Source of the DNA: Methanomethylovorans sp. PtaU1.Bin093
Lineage (GTDB): Archaea; Halobacteriota; Methanosarcinia; Methanosarcinales; Methanosarcinaceae
NCBI RefSeq assembly: GCF_002067275.1
Contig: NZ_MVQX01000073.1
Coordinates: 1 to 64,000 of the forward strand
Length of the DNA stretch: 64,000 nucleotides
Direction of reading: 5' to 3'
Part shown: positions 47,805 to 58,301 of the stretch, piece by piece
How the letters are laid out: each line of letters begins with the position of its first letter
Position numbering within the stretch: position 1 is the stretch's first letter
Program-made: the position numbers and the translations under genes
The notes under the pieces: generated by a model
Database searches by the model: none
Told to the model about the DNA's origin: nothing
The model's input: the letters and a program-made list of their open reading frames with translations, nothing else

Positions 47805-49052
47805 ATGACTTTAGAAAATCCATTTGAAAATTCAAGAAAACAGTTAGCAAAATGTGCTGCTATTCTTGGGCTGGATGAAAGCGTACATGAAATGCTAAGG
47901 CACCCAATGCGCGAACTGCGTGTCACGCTCCCTGTTCGCATGGATGATGGCTCGATCAAGGTGTTCGAAGGTTTCAGGATACAGTACAACGATGCCAGAG
48001 GACCTACAAAGGGCGGTATAAGGTTCCATCCGGAAGAGAACATCGATACTGTAAGGGCGCTTGCCGCATGGATGACTTGGAAATGTGCAGTAGTAGACAT
48101 ACCACTGGGTGGAGGTAAGGGAGGAGTTATCTGTAACCCTAAGGAAATGTCCGATGGTGAGCTTGAGCGCCTCAGCCGCAAGTACATTTCAAGCATTGCC
48201 CAGATCATTGGTCCGAGAAAGGACGTTCCAGCGCCGGATGTATACACCAACCCCAAGATCATGGCATGGATGGTTGACGAATTCTCAAAGATCTCATCCT
48301 TCAATCAGCCAGGTGTCGTCACAGGTAAGCCCCTTACAATGGGTGGTTCACTTGGAAGAGGTGACGCGACAGCAAGAGGTGGTCTCTACACGATCCGTGA
48401 GGCTGCAAAAGTGCTCGGGATCGAGCTTAAGGACGCAAAGATAGCCATTCAGGGATACGGGAACGCCGGATACTACGCAGCAAAACTCGCAAAGGAACTG
48501 TTCGGCTGCAAGATAGTGGCTGTCAGTGACAGCAGAGGCGGCGTTATGAACATGGATGGTATTGACCCAGAGGCGGCAAACCAGCACAAGGCAAAGACCG
48601 GTTCAGTTGCAGGCCTGCCAAACACAACACCTGTCAGCAATGAGGCTATCCTTGAGTTAGATGTGGATGTTCTCATTCCTGCAGCCCTTGAGAACGTGAT
48701 CACGGAGAAGAACGCACACAAGGTCAATGCTAAGATCGTTGCAGAACTCGCAAACGGTCCGACAACGCCTGCAGCAGATGAGATCCTCTTCCAGAGGGGT
48801 ATTCATGTTATTCCAGACTTCCTTTGTAATGCAGGCGGAGTGACAGTTTCATACTTCGAGATGGTCCAGAACTTCTACATGTATTATTGGAGCGAGATCA
48901 GGGTACACACTCGTCTGGACAGGAAGATGACCGAGGCATACAAGGCAGTGTATGCAGCATCACAGAAGTACAACATTGATATGAGGACAGCTGCTTACGT
49001 TGTTGCCATCGAGCGTGTCGTAACTGCAATGAAGGACCGTGGATGGATCTGA
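47805..49052 (+). CDS. gdhA: Glutamate dehydrogenase
   Basis: 415 residues. Substrate-binding [20 protein letters not shown] with the catalytic Lys region [15 protein letters not shown], and a Rossmann domain with [15 protein letters not shown]. It interconverts 2-oxoglutarate plus ammonia with glutamate. NAD versus NADP preference is not clear from sequence. The 2-oxoacid oxidoreductase and glutamate synthase in this window act on the same metabolites. Confidence 0.95.
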   Translation: MTLENPFENSRKQLAKCAAILGLDESVHEMLRHPMRELRVTLPVRMDDGSIKVFEGFRIQYNDARGPTKGGIRFHPEENIDTVRALAAWMTWKCAVVDIPLGGGKGGVICNPKEMSDGELERLSRKYISSIAQIIGPRKDVPAPDVYTNPKIMAWMVDEFSKISSFNQPGVVTGKPLTMGGSLGRGDATARGGLYTIREAAKVLGIELKDAKIAIQGYGNAGYYAAKLAKELFGCKIVAVSDSRGGVMNMDGIDPEAANQHKAKTGSVAGLPNTTPVSNEAILELDVDVLIPAALENVITEKNAHKVNAKIVAELANGPTTPAADEILFQRGIHVIPDFLCNAGGVTVSYFEMVQNFYMYYWSEIRVHTRLDRKMTEAYKAVYAASQKYNIDMRTAAYVVAIERVVTAMKDRGWI

Positions 49053-49179
49053 TCCGCCTTGGATCCAATCCTGCAATATAACTGAGCAACATTTATATGG
49101 TCTGAACATAAGACCATATAGATCCTCCCTTTTCAGGTCGGATAGTTGATATAGTTGTATTGTTGTTGATGGGATTATC

Positions 49180-49908
49180 ATGAAGATTGCACTAATTGGC
49201 GGTACAGGCAGCATAGGTAAAGGTTTCGCTCTCAGGTGGGGGCAGAAACATCAGGTGATCGTGGGTTCAAGGAACCAGGAAAAAGCTCAGGCCAAGGCCA
49301 CCGAGTATAACTGCATATTGAAAGACCATGGCTTCAAGGCAAACATAACAGGCGAGGTCAATGCACAGGCAGCCTCGGAAGCTGATGTGGTGCTTCTTGC
49401 CATCAGGTATGGGCAGATAGCTTCCACTATCGAACAGATCAGACCCGGACTTTCCGGCAAGGTCATCATATCCGTAGTCGTGCCAATGGAAAAGAATTCC
49501 TGTATCATTGTTCCGGGTGAAGCTCCTTTGGAGATCTCGGCTGAGTCCCGGGAAGACTACAAAACGGACTACTTCTGTTATGTCACGCCTCCTTCAGGAA
49601 GCGCTGCACAGGAAATAGCAGCTTTGTTGCCTGAGGGTGCTGACGAACTGGTCTCTGCTTTCCATACCGTTCCCGCTGCTAAGCTCTCCAATCTTGATGT
49701 AGAGCTCGATTACGACATCGGGGTCTGCGGAAATAGTATGCGTTCCAAGAGCATCGTCTTTGATCTTGTCAGGGACATCCCCGGAATGCGGCCTATGGAC
49801 ATCGGTCCACTTGAAACCTCCTCGATGGTGGAATCAATTACACCTCTCCTTGTCAATGTGGCCATACGCAACAACATGAAAGATGTCAGTATCAAGTTCG
49901 TAGATTAA
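49180..49908 (+). CDS. npdG: F420H2:NADP+ oxidoreductase
   Basis: 242 residues. N-terminal Rossmann motif IALIGGTGSIGKGFALRW followed by VGSRNQEKA, which recognises NADP. The pattern VVVPMEKN...CYVTPPSGSAAQEIA...VSAFHTVPAAKL is typical of archaeal Fno/NpdG. It transfers hydride between F420H2 and NADP, supplying NADPH for biosynthesis. A T-run follows, and it is convergent with the next gene. Confidence 0.94.
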   Translation: MKIALIGGTGSIGKGFALRWGQKHQVIVGSRNQEKAQAKATEYNCILKDHGFKANITGEVNAQAASEADVVLLAIRYGQIASTIEQIRPGLSGKVIISVVVPMEKNSCIIVPGEAPLEISAESREDYKTDYFCYVTPPSGSAAQEIAALLPEGADELVSAFHTVPAAKLSNLDVELDYDIGVCGNSMRSKSIVFDLVRDIPGMRPMDIGPLETSSMVESITPLLVNVAIRNNMKDVSIKFVD

Positions 49909-49931
49909 TATCCCTCCAAGGATCTCTTTTT

Positions 49932-52664
49932 TTATTGCCATTGTCCCTTCAGCTTGTCCAGTTTCCATGTTCTTCCAACAGTTGATTTTTCAAGGTAGCA
50001 TACAGCATCCTGTTCGTACAGATTAGCGATGACCACGGCATGTCTTCCTCCCGATGCCTCACGGACATTGATCACCTTGATAACATTGCTGAACCTTTCA
50101 TGATCAGGGAGGATATCTTTAAGCACGTTGCCTGAGTTGCTGAAGAACTCATTGTTGAACCCTGAGCTCTTCATGTCCGGATATACGGGCATGTAGATGA
50201 TCTCCTCTTCCACGATATCCTGGAAGAAATGAGTTCCATACGATACTTCCGGGGTGTGGCCAGCCTTCTCAAGTGCGATCTCCACTAGCAGGGAGGTGTG
50301 ATCTATCTCACTATATGTTGCATTGACACCCAGTTCTATATTGCTGCTCCCCCACCTTCCGGGTCCCATCAATATGAAATTAGTATCCATGGAGCTCATC
50401 TTTTCGTTGATGTTCCCTACAATGCGGCCTATGGACCTTTTTGTATCTATGTCTGCAATTTCATATGCCTGAGGGTCGATGTACACTATATACTCGACAT
50501 TTTCCACTTTTCCCTCATTGATGAGCATGCTGGATCTGAAAAGAATATTTTCCTCTTTTATATCATCGGGTATGGCTATATTCTCGCTGCTTCCCGGCGT
50601 TGTCATGGGCCTGCATTGCACTATGTTTATCCTTATATTTCCCTTTTGATCGACCGCTGCCGTAAACTCGATATCTACCGGGTGTTCGTATACCTCTTCT
50701 ACTATCCGGAGTATTTCTCCCATTGTATCAACGAACTTCGTGTTCTTTATGAGGTTATTGAATGTCAGCACCATTTCCTGTGAGCAGTCTATAGCATTGG
50801 TGTATGGGTCAGTAAGGTATCCTTCGTTCATGACCGAAATGAACAGTCTGAGTCCAGGATAATCGCAGTCTTTGGCAAGGTTCTGGAAAGGTATGGTTAT
50901 GAGCTTCCTTGCATCCAGGTCCAGGGCATCCACATCCCATTGCGAGTATTTCATCACTTTCATGCCAGTTTCAGGGCGGAGTGTAGGGTGACTCACTGCG
51001 ATCATTCTGGGGTAGTCCCTTCCTACACGGTCCACAGCCCGGGTGCCGAGTCCAAAAACAAGTCTTATCAGTCCTTTTCTAGGGTCAATGCGTTTTGTCC
51101 ATCGGAAGAGGTTCTTTGAGAAAGCAACTCCTGCAAGGGCCGGAAAGAAATACTGCTTATAAGGCATGCCAGAAACACGCTGCACCAGTATTGCCATCTG
51201 CTCGTCCTGGTAGTGAAGCCCTCTTGTCCTTCTGTAAGCAAGGGCGTCCGGGTTCAGGGCACTGGCATAGACGAGCTTGACGGCATGCATGAACTCTTCG
51301 AGGCGCTCATCCGGACTTCCCTGGTTAGGGCAGAACTCGCTCCTGTACTTACCTGCAAAAGCATTTCCGTAGTTGTCTTCCTGCAGGCTGCTTGACCTTA
51401 CTATGATGGGCGCCTGCCCGAAGTAATCCATCAGTTCCCTGAACTGTTCTACTATCTCTTCCGGGAACCTGCCTTCCAGGAACTTTTTTTCGACCTCCTC
51501 GAACTCTGCCTTTGTCATACTGGAACTGTCGGAAAGCTTTATCTTGAGGCGGAAAAGGTCGTTATTTATCATGAAGGTGAAAAATACATCAGAACCAACG
51601 TAGAATGAATCATGAGGCTCAATTATCCCTGAGAACTCTTCTTTCTTCTCGCTGGCCAGGATTATGTTGCGTGAGAGCAGCATTCCTACAGCTTTTCCAC
51701 CAATACGGCCGGAACCTATCATTCTGTCTCGTATGCTGAGCAGGTCTTCCAGTCCCAGGTAGGTATCAGCAAGACGGTTGAAGCGGGGATGGTCACCGAT
51801 GATCATCCTTGATAGTTCCTGTTTAAGCGCGGTTATCTCGGGCTCTGGTATAGTGTCCAAAATTTCCATGTCATGGTGGAACTTCAATTTTGTGTACACA
51901 GTGTCCCAGGGGGCTGTGCCACTTTTCCGCATACGTATGATCTTTCTACGGTCGCTGGATGATATTGTGGCGGCTTTTGAGCTATCTAAAATAGGCTCCC
52001 ATGTCTCTCCGGTTACCAGGTGAGGCAGGAACATGCTCTGAGAATAGCGGTCGTAGACCTTCAGGGGGTGGATGTATGTCTTTCCGTTGATGTGGTAGTA
52101 GTCGATAAGCACTTGGGTCGTTTCCCGGATACCAGCAACAGTGGAATGACTATGCTTTCCACGAGTGAGACAGAAATAACCAATGGTCTCAAGTTCGAAC
52201 AGGTATGGGCATGTGGCTTTAAAGAAATTGGCTACCAGCTCATCGGTAGCCCATTCGACCATGAGTGAGGAAAGGTTATCAAATACGTAATAAACCTTCT
52301 CACCATAGTATTCAATTATCCTGTGGACCTGGCTGCTAAAGAAGTCAAATCCATTGCTCGGATCTACTTTTACTATGTCCAGTCCTTCCATTGCCTGAAG
52401 AATGGGCTCATGTGGTGCGAACCTTACATACACGCACTTTGAGCCGGAACTGATAGCTTGTCGTATCAGTCTGAATGCAAAATATCTGTAGTCTTCAAGT
52501 CCCTCCACTTCCCAAACCACGTTATCCCCCAGACGGAAAGAGTGGAGTATCTCATCGAGCTGAGGGACTCCGCTGGTTATCTTCTCTTTATCTGCGTATT
52601 TGAGGGTCTTGAGTTCTACATTGATCTTTTGATTCACTCTGCTTTCTCCATGGGATGGGGACAT
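49932..52664 (-). CDS. KaiC/RecA-like domain fused to PEP synthase-type ATP-grasp domain
   Basis: 910 residues. Residues about 25-250 resemble a KaiC/RecA fold (ITSGVPQLDEILHSFRLGDNVVWEVEG; VYYVFDNLSSLMVEWATDEL), but the Walker A GKT is lost. Residues about 300-720 are a PEP/pyruvate-binding ATP-grasp domain (IGGKAVGMLLSRN; PIIVRSSSLQEDNYGNAFAGK; VQCRPMTTPG). The last 180 residues (FILMGPGRWGSSNIELGV; YGTHFFQDIVEEEI) form an unassigned domain. The phospho-His swivelling domain of true PEP synthase is not seen, so it is not expected to make PEP. It may be a kinase or pyrophosphoryl transferase of unknown target. Confidence 0.75.
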   Translation of the reverse strand: MSPSHGESRVNQKINVELKTLKYADKEKITSGVPQLDEILHSFRLGDNVVWEVEGLEDYRYFAFRLIRQAISSGSKCVYVRFAPHEPILQAMEGLDIVKVDPSNGFDFFSSQVHRIIEYYGEKVYYVFDNLSSLMVEWATDELVANFFKATCPYLFELETIGYFCLTRGKHSHSTVAGIRETTQVLIDYYHINGKTYIHPLKVYDRYSQSMFLPHLVTGETWEPILDSSKAATISSSDRRKIIRMRKSGTAPWDTVYTKLKFHHDMEILDTIPEPEITALKQELSRMIIGDHPRFNRLADTYLGLEDLLSIRDRMIGSGRIGGKAVGMLLSRNIILASEKKEEFSGIIEPHDSFYVGSDVFFTFMINNDLFRLKIKLSDSSSMTKAEFEEVEKKFLEGRFPEEIVEQFRELMDYFGQAPIIVRSSSLQEDNYGNAFAGKYRSEFCPNQGSPDERLEEFMHAVKLVYASALNPDALAYRRTRGLHYQDEQMAILVQRVSGMPYKQYFFPALAGVAFSKNLFRWTKRIDPRKGLIRLVFGLGTRAVDRVGRDYPRMIAVSHPTLRPETGMKVMKYSQWDVDALDLDARKLITIPFQNLAKDCDYPGLRLFISVMNEGYLTDPYTNAIDCSQEMVLTFNNLIKNTKFVDTMGEILRIVEEVYEHPVDIEFTAAVDQKGNIRINIVQCRPMTTPGSSENIAIPDDIKEENILFRSSMLINEGKVENVEYIVYIDPQAYEIADIDTKRSIGRIVGNINEKMSSMDTNFILMGPGRWGSSNIELGVNATYSEIDHTSLLVEIALEKAGHTPEVSYGTHFFQDIVEEEIIYMPVYPDMKSSGFNNEFFSNSGNVLKDILPDHERFSNVIKVINVREASGGRHAVVIANLYEQDAVCYLEKSTVGRTWKLDKLKGQWQ

Positions 52665-52687
52665 AAAAGTATCCTGTATTGTCAGGA

Positions 52688-54280
52688 TCAGCTTTCAAGT
52701 ATCTCCTCTGCAATGTCCCTGTATGCATCCATAACATAGGCAATTCCGGATACCTTTGCAGCTTCCTCGGTAAGCGCCATGACATCTTTACGTGTGATGG
52801 CATGGATGTTGAATCTTCGGGAACCGGCCATAAGTTGCTGCAATCCCACTTTGATCCTCTCTGTATATGAATAGATGCCTACCGCTCCAAGAGGTATGTT
52901 TTTCATCTCTTCTCCATATTTCTCTTTCAGTTCCTCGTAGTGTACGAAGATCTCTTCTTTGGTAGTGCCAAATTCAGATACTGTCTTAGGGAGATCTTTT
53001 TCTTCTAACCATTTGCCTATGTTCTTGCCCACCATTCCGGGGATCATGAGGCCACGGCCCATGCATACTGCCTTGAAATAGGGTGATCCCATTGCAAGTG
53101 CCTTATAGATCCCATCCTCACTGGAGAAACCGCCTGCCATTGCCAGATCAGGCACTTTCTTACCTCTGCCTGATAGTTTCTGCGCAAATTCATAGACCTG
53201 GGATTGCAGGTAGAATGTCGGGACTCCCCATTCTTCCATCATAGGCCAGGGGCTCATGCCGGTGCCTCCAGGTGCTCCATCATATGTGAGCAGATCTATC
53301 CTGGCTTCTGAGCTGTATTTTATGGCCATGGCGGTCTCTGCCATGGAATATGCTCCCGTCTTGAGGGTGATACGTTTAAAACCAAGGTCTCTGAGCCTTT
53401 CACATTCCTCACAGAATCCTTCCTCTGTAACAAACCCAAGTCTGGAATGTCTTTCAAATTCCTTTATGGCGCCCATTCTGAAAGCTTCCTGGACAGAGTG
53501 AAGCTCAGGGTCCGGAGTGACTATATATCCTCTTCTTTTTAGTTCCATGGCACGGTCAATGTCTGCGACCTTTATCTCGCCGCCAATACATTTCGCTCCC
53601 TGTCCCCACTTAAGCTCGATGCTTTCCATATTGTGCTTGCTTGCAAGGTACTCTGCAACGCCGAGCTTTGTATCCTCTACGTTCATCTGGACAAGCATCT
53701 CTCCGTAACCATCATAGAACTTATTGTAAAGCTCGATCCTGCGGTCCATTTCAGGCGATTCTTGGACAAGGCCGTCACTTCCCAGTTTCAATCCGGGGTC
53801 TACTCCGCACACATTCTCTCCGCATACGATGGTGATGCCTGAGATTGCAGCACCTATGGTGAAGTGTTCCCAATTGTTCCTTGCGATATCTGTTGAACCG
53901 AGCGCACCGGTAAAGATAGGCAATTTCATCTTGACCTTTTTTCTCCAACCGTACTCGATTTCGGTATTGACGTTAGGGAACCTTGCGGTTTCAGGACCAG
54001 GGATCATACCTTCCGGCAGACCTATGGCACCGACCGCATATCCCTGGATATTGAGATGAGAGTAATCTATGGGGTAATTCTTGTCCCCACCTGCAGTGAT
54101 CTCCCCGAAGGGTCCAGGGTATATCACTTCACGTCCCCGGAAGGATGACTTGAATATTTCGCAGTTGCCGCGACATCCGTCCAGACAACGTGTACAGATA
54201 CCTGACATTGGTGTTACGTTCTTTGACCTGTTAAAGGTCCGAGTGGCTTCATTTGCGTTTGGCTGTCTTAAGTTTCCCAT
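52688..54280 (-). CDS. gltB: Archaeal-type glutamate synthase (FMN domain)
   Basis: 530 residues. N-terminal cysteine cluster CTRCLDGCRGNCEIF, then the FMN-binding synthase barrel (PIFTGALGSTDIARNNWEHF; ELKWGQGAKCIGGEIK; LLTYDGAPGGTGMSPWPMM; MAGGFSSEDGIYKALAMGSPYFKAVCMGRG). This is the single-domain archaeal GltB core without fused glutaminase; it would take ammonia from a separate subunit or a ferredoxin-coupled partner. Probable promoter TATA on the minus strand near 54372-54383. Confidence 0.88.
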   Translation of the reverse strand: MGNLRQPNANEATRTFNRSKNVTPMSGICTRCLDGCRGNCEIFKSSFRGREVIYPGPFGEITAGGDKNYPIDYSHLNIQGYAVGAIGLPEGMIPGPETARFPNVNTEIEYGWRKKVKMKLPIFTGALGSTDIARNNWEHFTIGAAISGITIVCGENVCGVDPGLKLGSDGLVQESPEMDRRIELYNKFYDGYGEMLVQMNVEDTKLGVAEYLASKHNMESIELKWGQGAKCIGGEIKVADIDRAMELKRRGYIVTPDPELHSVQEAFRMGAIKEFERHSRLGFVTEEGFCEECERLRDLGFKRITLKTGAYSMAETAMAIKYSSEARIDLLTYDGAPGGTGMSPWPMMEEWGVPTFYLQSQVYEFAQKLSGRGKKVPDLAMAGGFSSEDGIYKALAMGSPYFKAVCMGRGLMIPGMVGKNIGKWLEEKDLPKTVSEFGTTKEEIFVHYEELKEKYGEEMKNIPLGAVGIYSYTERIKVGLQQLMAGSRRFNIHAITRKDVMALTEEAAKVSGIAYVMDAYRDIAEEILES

Positions 54281-54765
54281 TATTTCACTTCCTCAGAATA
54301 ACACTATCTGCAATGCGGGAATTAACGCTCTGTGTCCCTACTATTTAACAGCAGTAGGATAGTGGTTGGCCAATACTATTATTTATAGTTTTTGAAAAAC
54401 CTTTTATTTGTGATCAGAAGTAACTAAATGAAAAGTGTATGGTATGTGTAATGTAAATTTACATTATCACATAGTATCTAAACATATTACTATGTTGTTT
54501 CTATCTTTTTACAGACCGCATCAACCGAAAAAGCAAATTTGGGATTCGCTTGTATTCAAAAGTCATAAACAACTTACAATTTTAGAAAGATATCATTATA
54601 GTATTCTTGAGTTAATTTTATATTCTAATATGGGATTTAAGCCATTAAAATGGCGAAAATAGTACTGTAGTGTTAGAGAGACTATTTGACTATATACGGA
54701 ACAAAGGAAGCTTTATGAATAACGGAGCTTTTTGGAAGTCAGTCCCATTTTTGAGGAGTCTGTAA
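54281..54765. other. 485-bp AT-rich intergenic region
   Basis: Holds the gltB promoter on the left. The plus frame 54435-54662 (75 codons, low GC) shows no recognisable domain and no ribosome-binding site and is more likely chance. Base composition is lower in GC than the flanking genes, as is the envelope gene that follows. Confidence 0.5.
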
Positions 54766-56700
54766 ATGCAGGAAAAGAAGATTGGTACAACTCATAAGGT
54801 GTTAAGATTTGTTGCAAGTTTTTTCCCTTTATTCATCATCGCGATGGTTGCTGCTGGCATTGCAATCGCCTATTTTATAGACCGTCCTGATTTTGCGATC
54901 AGAGGCTTGTTAGTAGCTGTACCAGCAATATTCTCTGCCATATTCTTGTCAAAAATGTTCAGAAAGGACGTTGGTCATGATGAGCTCCTTCTCAAAAGCA
55001 TCTCTTTGAGCCAAAGAACTACGGTTCTAGCTTTTATAACGCTTTATATATTATCCATCATATTCCTGTTCTTAAGTGCCACAAGAACATGGTATTACTT
55101 TGGAACAGTGACATTGGCCTATATCTTGGTTTTGAATCAGATATTCTCCAAGTCTTCAAGAGCTTATATTATTCTTATTGAGCTCTTCCTGCTGAGTTTA
55201 AACTTGATCTATAGTGTCACGCTAAAATATTCTCTGTATTTTGGCGGAACAGATATCATGTCTCATCTATTTCTCTCGGAGGTAACTTATCTATCGGGTC
55301 ACTTGGCTCCCGGGGACCTGAGCACCTTTTATGCAAGCTTCCCACTATTCCACATTTTTAACTCTCAGCTTTCGTATTTATTAGGGCTGGACCTGCAAAC
55401 AGCTTACTTCATTGGTTCAGGTTTGATCTATTCGGTACTGTTCATTTTCATATACTATTTCTTTATGAAAACTACAAATAATTCCACATTTTCTCTTTTG
55501 TCATGTATGGTGTATTCTGCAAGCGGCACTGTTATCTATTACGGTATGTACATGATCACAAGGACTTTAGCATATGCAGGTTTGATAATAATCCTATATC
55601 TGTTGTACAAAAAAGATGAAAATGATCGTGGTTTTGCTTATCAGGGACTTGCTATACTACTTACCATATTCTTAGTGCTCGTTCATCAGGTTTCAGCTGC
55701 TCAGATAGCTATTATATTGTTCCTTCTTTTGGTGTGTGAACATATCCTGTCAAATGAAAACTATATAAATACCACCTATTTTTCATTGTTCACTGCAATG
55801 TTCATGGGCTATTGGTTCTACTTTGCAAATGTCTTCGTGGAAGAATTGTTGCTAAGCAGATCTGACATTCAATTTTATGAAGAGTTCCAGATCAAAGAAA
55901 CCGTGCAGATGGGTTATGAGTGGATATATATATTAAATCATCTTGACGTTTCTGTATTTTTGCTCTTTGCTCTGATCGGGATAGGTTATCTTCTATGGGA
56001 TCGTATCAAAGCCAACAAAAGGAACTATACAGATTACTTCTCGGTGTTCGCGCTTTTTGCTTTACTTACACTTGTGCTTTATATCCCTACTCCTATTCAG
56101 ACCCTGTGGCAAACAATGACCTTATTCAGATTTGACAGGTTCATGTTGCTTATAAGTCCTTTCATGGCGTTTGCTATGGCTGCAGGTATTTACATTCTTT
56201 ATTCGCATCTCTCGGACAGTGGCAAAAAGCCAGGCTGGATGATCGTTATTTCCGTACTCATGGCTATTTTTGTGCTCAGCTCCATTTATTATAATGGTCC
56301 GGAATCAAAGCCCTTCTTGTCAGATCCTGTTAGAGAATACTTTACTTCAGATGAGATCAAGGGATTTAATTATTTTATGGATCACGTTGATCCCGGATCT
56401 GCATTGTACTCTGATTATCACGCACATAGGTTTTTCATTCAACAAAACTTCAGTGAATCGCAGGAATTGGGCTTACCTTTCTTCAGAAGTTATACCATTT
56501 CGGATGTTGCTGAAATTCCAACTTATGACGGATATGTGATCATAAGACAAAAACAGTTCCTGGATGGAGGTATATATACTGGTTCCGGTTCCTCTAATTT
56601 CCTTTATGGTCCGGAAGATGGGAATGATGCAGCATTGACAAGTTCGTTATTAAAGGACGCTAAAATCTACTCAAATTCAGGGGTTGAACTGTATCTCTGA
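54766..56700 (+). CDS. Polytopic membrane protein, glycosyltransferase/oligosaccharide-related
   Basis: 644 residues with roughly a dozen hydrophobic helices over residues 10-500 and a soluble C-terminal part (FNYFMDHVDPGSALYSDYHAHRFF...). The layout, a large multi-helix region with an extracytoplasmic C-terminal domain, resembles archaeal membrane glycosyltransferases that use lipid-linked sugars, but no catalytic motif is certain. It stands directly before a GT4 glycosyltransferase, so a cell-surface glycan role is likely. Codon use is AT-richer than in the core genes around it. Confidence 0.6.
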   Translation: MQEKKIGTTHKVLRFVASFFPLFIIAMVAAGIAIAYFIDRPDFAIRGLLVAVPAIFSAIFLSKMFRKDVGHDELLLKSISLSQRTTVLAFITLYILSIIFLFLSATRTWYYFGTVTLAYILVLNQIFSKSSRAYIILIELFLLSLNLIYSVTLKYSLYFGGTDIMSHLFLSEVTYLSGHLAPGDLSTFYASFPLFHIFNSQLSYLLGLDLQTAYFIGSGLIYSVLFIFIYYFFMKTTNNSTFSLLSCMVYSASGTVIYYGMYMITRTLAYAGLIIILYLLYKKDENDRGFAYQGLAILLTIFLVLVHQVSAAQIAIILFLLLVCEHILSNENYINTTYFSLFTAMFMGYWFYFANVFVEELLLSRSDIQFYEEFQIKETVQMGYEWIYILNHLDVSVFLLFALIGIGYLLWDRIKANKRNYTDYFSVFALFALLTLVLYIPTPIQTLWQTMTLFRFDRFMLLISPFMAFAMAAGIYILYSHLSDSGKKPGWMIVISVLMAIFVLSSIYYNGPESKPFLSDPVREYFTSDEIKGFNYFMDHVDPGSALYSDYHAHRFFIQQNFSESQELGLPFFRSYTISDVAEIPTYDGYVIIRQKQFLDGGIYTGSGSSNFLYGPEDGNDAALTSSLLKDAKIYSNSGVELYL

Positions 56701-56798
56701 GACTGTGGAGCTCTAATTATGCTAAAGCTCTTCATCTCGGACAATCATCATAGATCATAAAGTATCGGGTATCGATCAAGTCACTCTAACCTTCTGTA

Positions 56799-57956
56799 AT
56801 GTTGTTTCCCATGACATCTAAGAAAGGCTTTATATTGATGGCTACTGTGCCTTCGTATAGTGTTGTGCAGTCTTCGAGGGCCTTGCATATATTTTCCGAA
56901 CTCAGTAAAGAGTTCCAGGACATGTATCTGATCATGCAGTCCTATGATAAGAATGAGGTTGAGCTGGACAATTTGATCCAGGTACGACCTTTCATAAGCA
57001 TGGATGGTAGTTTTTCTTTATTGAAAGGAATGCTCTACAGGCTTCAATTGACACTTTTTGCATTCAGGTTTGCAATACGTCATCATCTGGATTTTGCAAT
57101 ATTGAGGGGATACGACTCAATTATGTTGTTGATCTTATTGAAACTCATAGGTGTCAGGGTATATTCTGATTTCCATGGGAAGTATGATCTGGAATTATCT
57201 CAACGGGGAAAACATCTGAGAGGTTTTTTTGTCAAATACATCGATAGGACCACTTTAAAGTTCAGTGATCGCATCATTGTTGTCAGTGAAGGTATTGAGG
57301 CTCAAATACAGGAATACAAAGAAAAGTGTATCTTGGTCCCTAACGGGATAGATGTGCAGAAGATCGATGATGCAAATAATTATGTCTCTACATTTGATCT
57401 CAAGGGCTACAAGAAGGTCGTGGGTTTTGTCGGTAATTGGGAATCTTTCATGAACGTAGAGGACATGTGCCAGGCAGCTGAATACATTCCTGAAGTTTTG
57501 TTTGTCATAGTGGGTGAAGGTTTTAATGCTTCCCAGTTGATGGAAAAATACAGGATTTATGATAATGTGATCTTTGCAGGGCGCAGGCCACAGAAAGAAG
57601 CATTTTCAATTATGCACAAGTTCGATATTTGTATTTTGCCTTATGATAAGATGGATGCGCATTCAAGGTATCCTGGCTTCTTTTCGTCAAGAAAGACAAA
57701 AGAGTATATTGCCGCCGGTAAACCCATTATTGTTGCTGATGTTATCGGAAAGGAATCCTGTCTGATCCCCGGCTATAACTGTGTGCTGTACGAATCAAGA
57801 GATCCCAGAGACCTCGCTGATAAGATCTCAGAAATGTTTAGTGATACTTCTTTGCTCGCTTCCATGGGTAAGAATAACTTTGATGTGAGAGAGCGTTTTA
57901 CATGGAATTATTTGATTCAGAATTCTGGCATCATTAAGGACCTTCAAGAAAATTGA
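56799..57956 (+). CDS. Glycosyltransferase, family 4 (GT-B fold)
   Basis: 385 residues. N-terminal acceptor domain (ATVPSYSVVQSSRALHIFSELSK), then the donor domain with VVGFVGNWESFMNVEDMCQAAEYIP...FVIVGEG and SIMHKFDICILPYDK...RKTKEYIAAGKPIIV, the GT4 pattern for nucleotide-sugar binding. It transfers a sugar to a cell-surface glycan or glycolipid; donor and acceptor unknown. The ATG at 56811 is an alternative start. No signal peptide: it acts in the cytoplasm. Confidence 0.85.
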   Translation: MLFPMTSKKGFILMATVPSYSVVQSSRALHIFSELSKEFQDMYLIMQSYDKNEVELDNLIQVRPFISMDGSFSLLKGMLYRLQLTLFAFRFAIRHHLDFAILRGYDSIMLLILLKLIGVRVYSDFHGKYDLELSQRGKHLRGFFVKYIDRTTLKFSDRIIVVSEGIEAQIQEYKEKCILVPNGIDVQKIDDANNYVSTFDLKGYKKVVGFVGNWESFMNVEDMCQAAEYIPEVLFVIVGEGFNASQLMEKYRIYDNVIFAGRRPQKEAFSIMHKFDICILPYDKMDAHSRYPGFFSSRKTKEYIAAGKPIIVADVIGKESCLIPGYNCVLYESRDPRDLADKISEMFSDTSLLASMGKNNFDVRERFTWNYLIQNSGIIKDLQEN

Positions 57957-58102
57957 CGGTAACAGTAAGCTATTTCTTTTCCTTGTCAGAATTTATATAC
58001 AATTGTGCATTTATTTTTTTAGTTTCTTGCTTATTATTTTTCTATCATTTCCAGATTGCCAGTATTCATGATCAGTAAATACAAAATTATATATACAGCT
58101 AG

Positions 58103-58301
58103 TTTTATAAAATTATATTAATTAATGCACCCAAGCAAGGTGCAAATATGGCTCAAATTGAGCTGAGCTACTATATATTCAATATACTTTACATCATAAC
58201 ATATATTCACAGTTGATAATCTATTTATCGACTCGTGTTATTTTGTTATCTGAAGGCTGAAACCTTCAAAGTATAGGGGATAAAAACAAGAGAAACACCT
58301 G
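58103..58301 (+). promoter_or_regulatory. Promoter and structured leader of the corrinoid helical-domain gene
   Basis: TATA TTTTATAAAA at 58103-58112 predicts initiation near 58130. The leader would be about 170 nt with three small hairpins: GCACC/GGTGC (58127-58143), GCTCAA/TTGAGC around 58153-58165, and GAAGG/CCTTC around 58252-58267. Nothing else is seen in the 345-bp gap. Confidence 0.4.

Noticed and set aside
54435-54662. AT-rich 75-codon frame on the plus strand
   Set aside because: No ribosome-binding site, no recognisable domain, and composition like the surrounding non-coding DNA.
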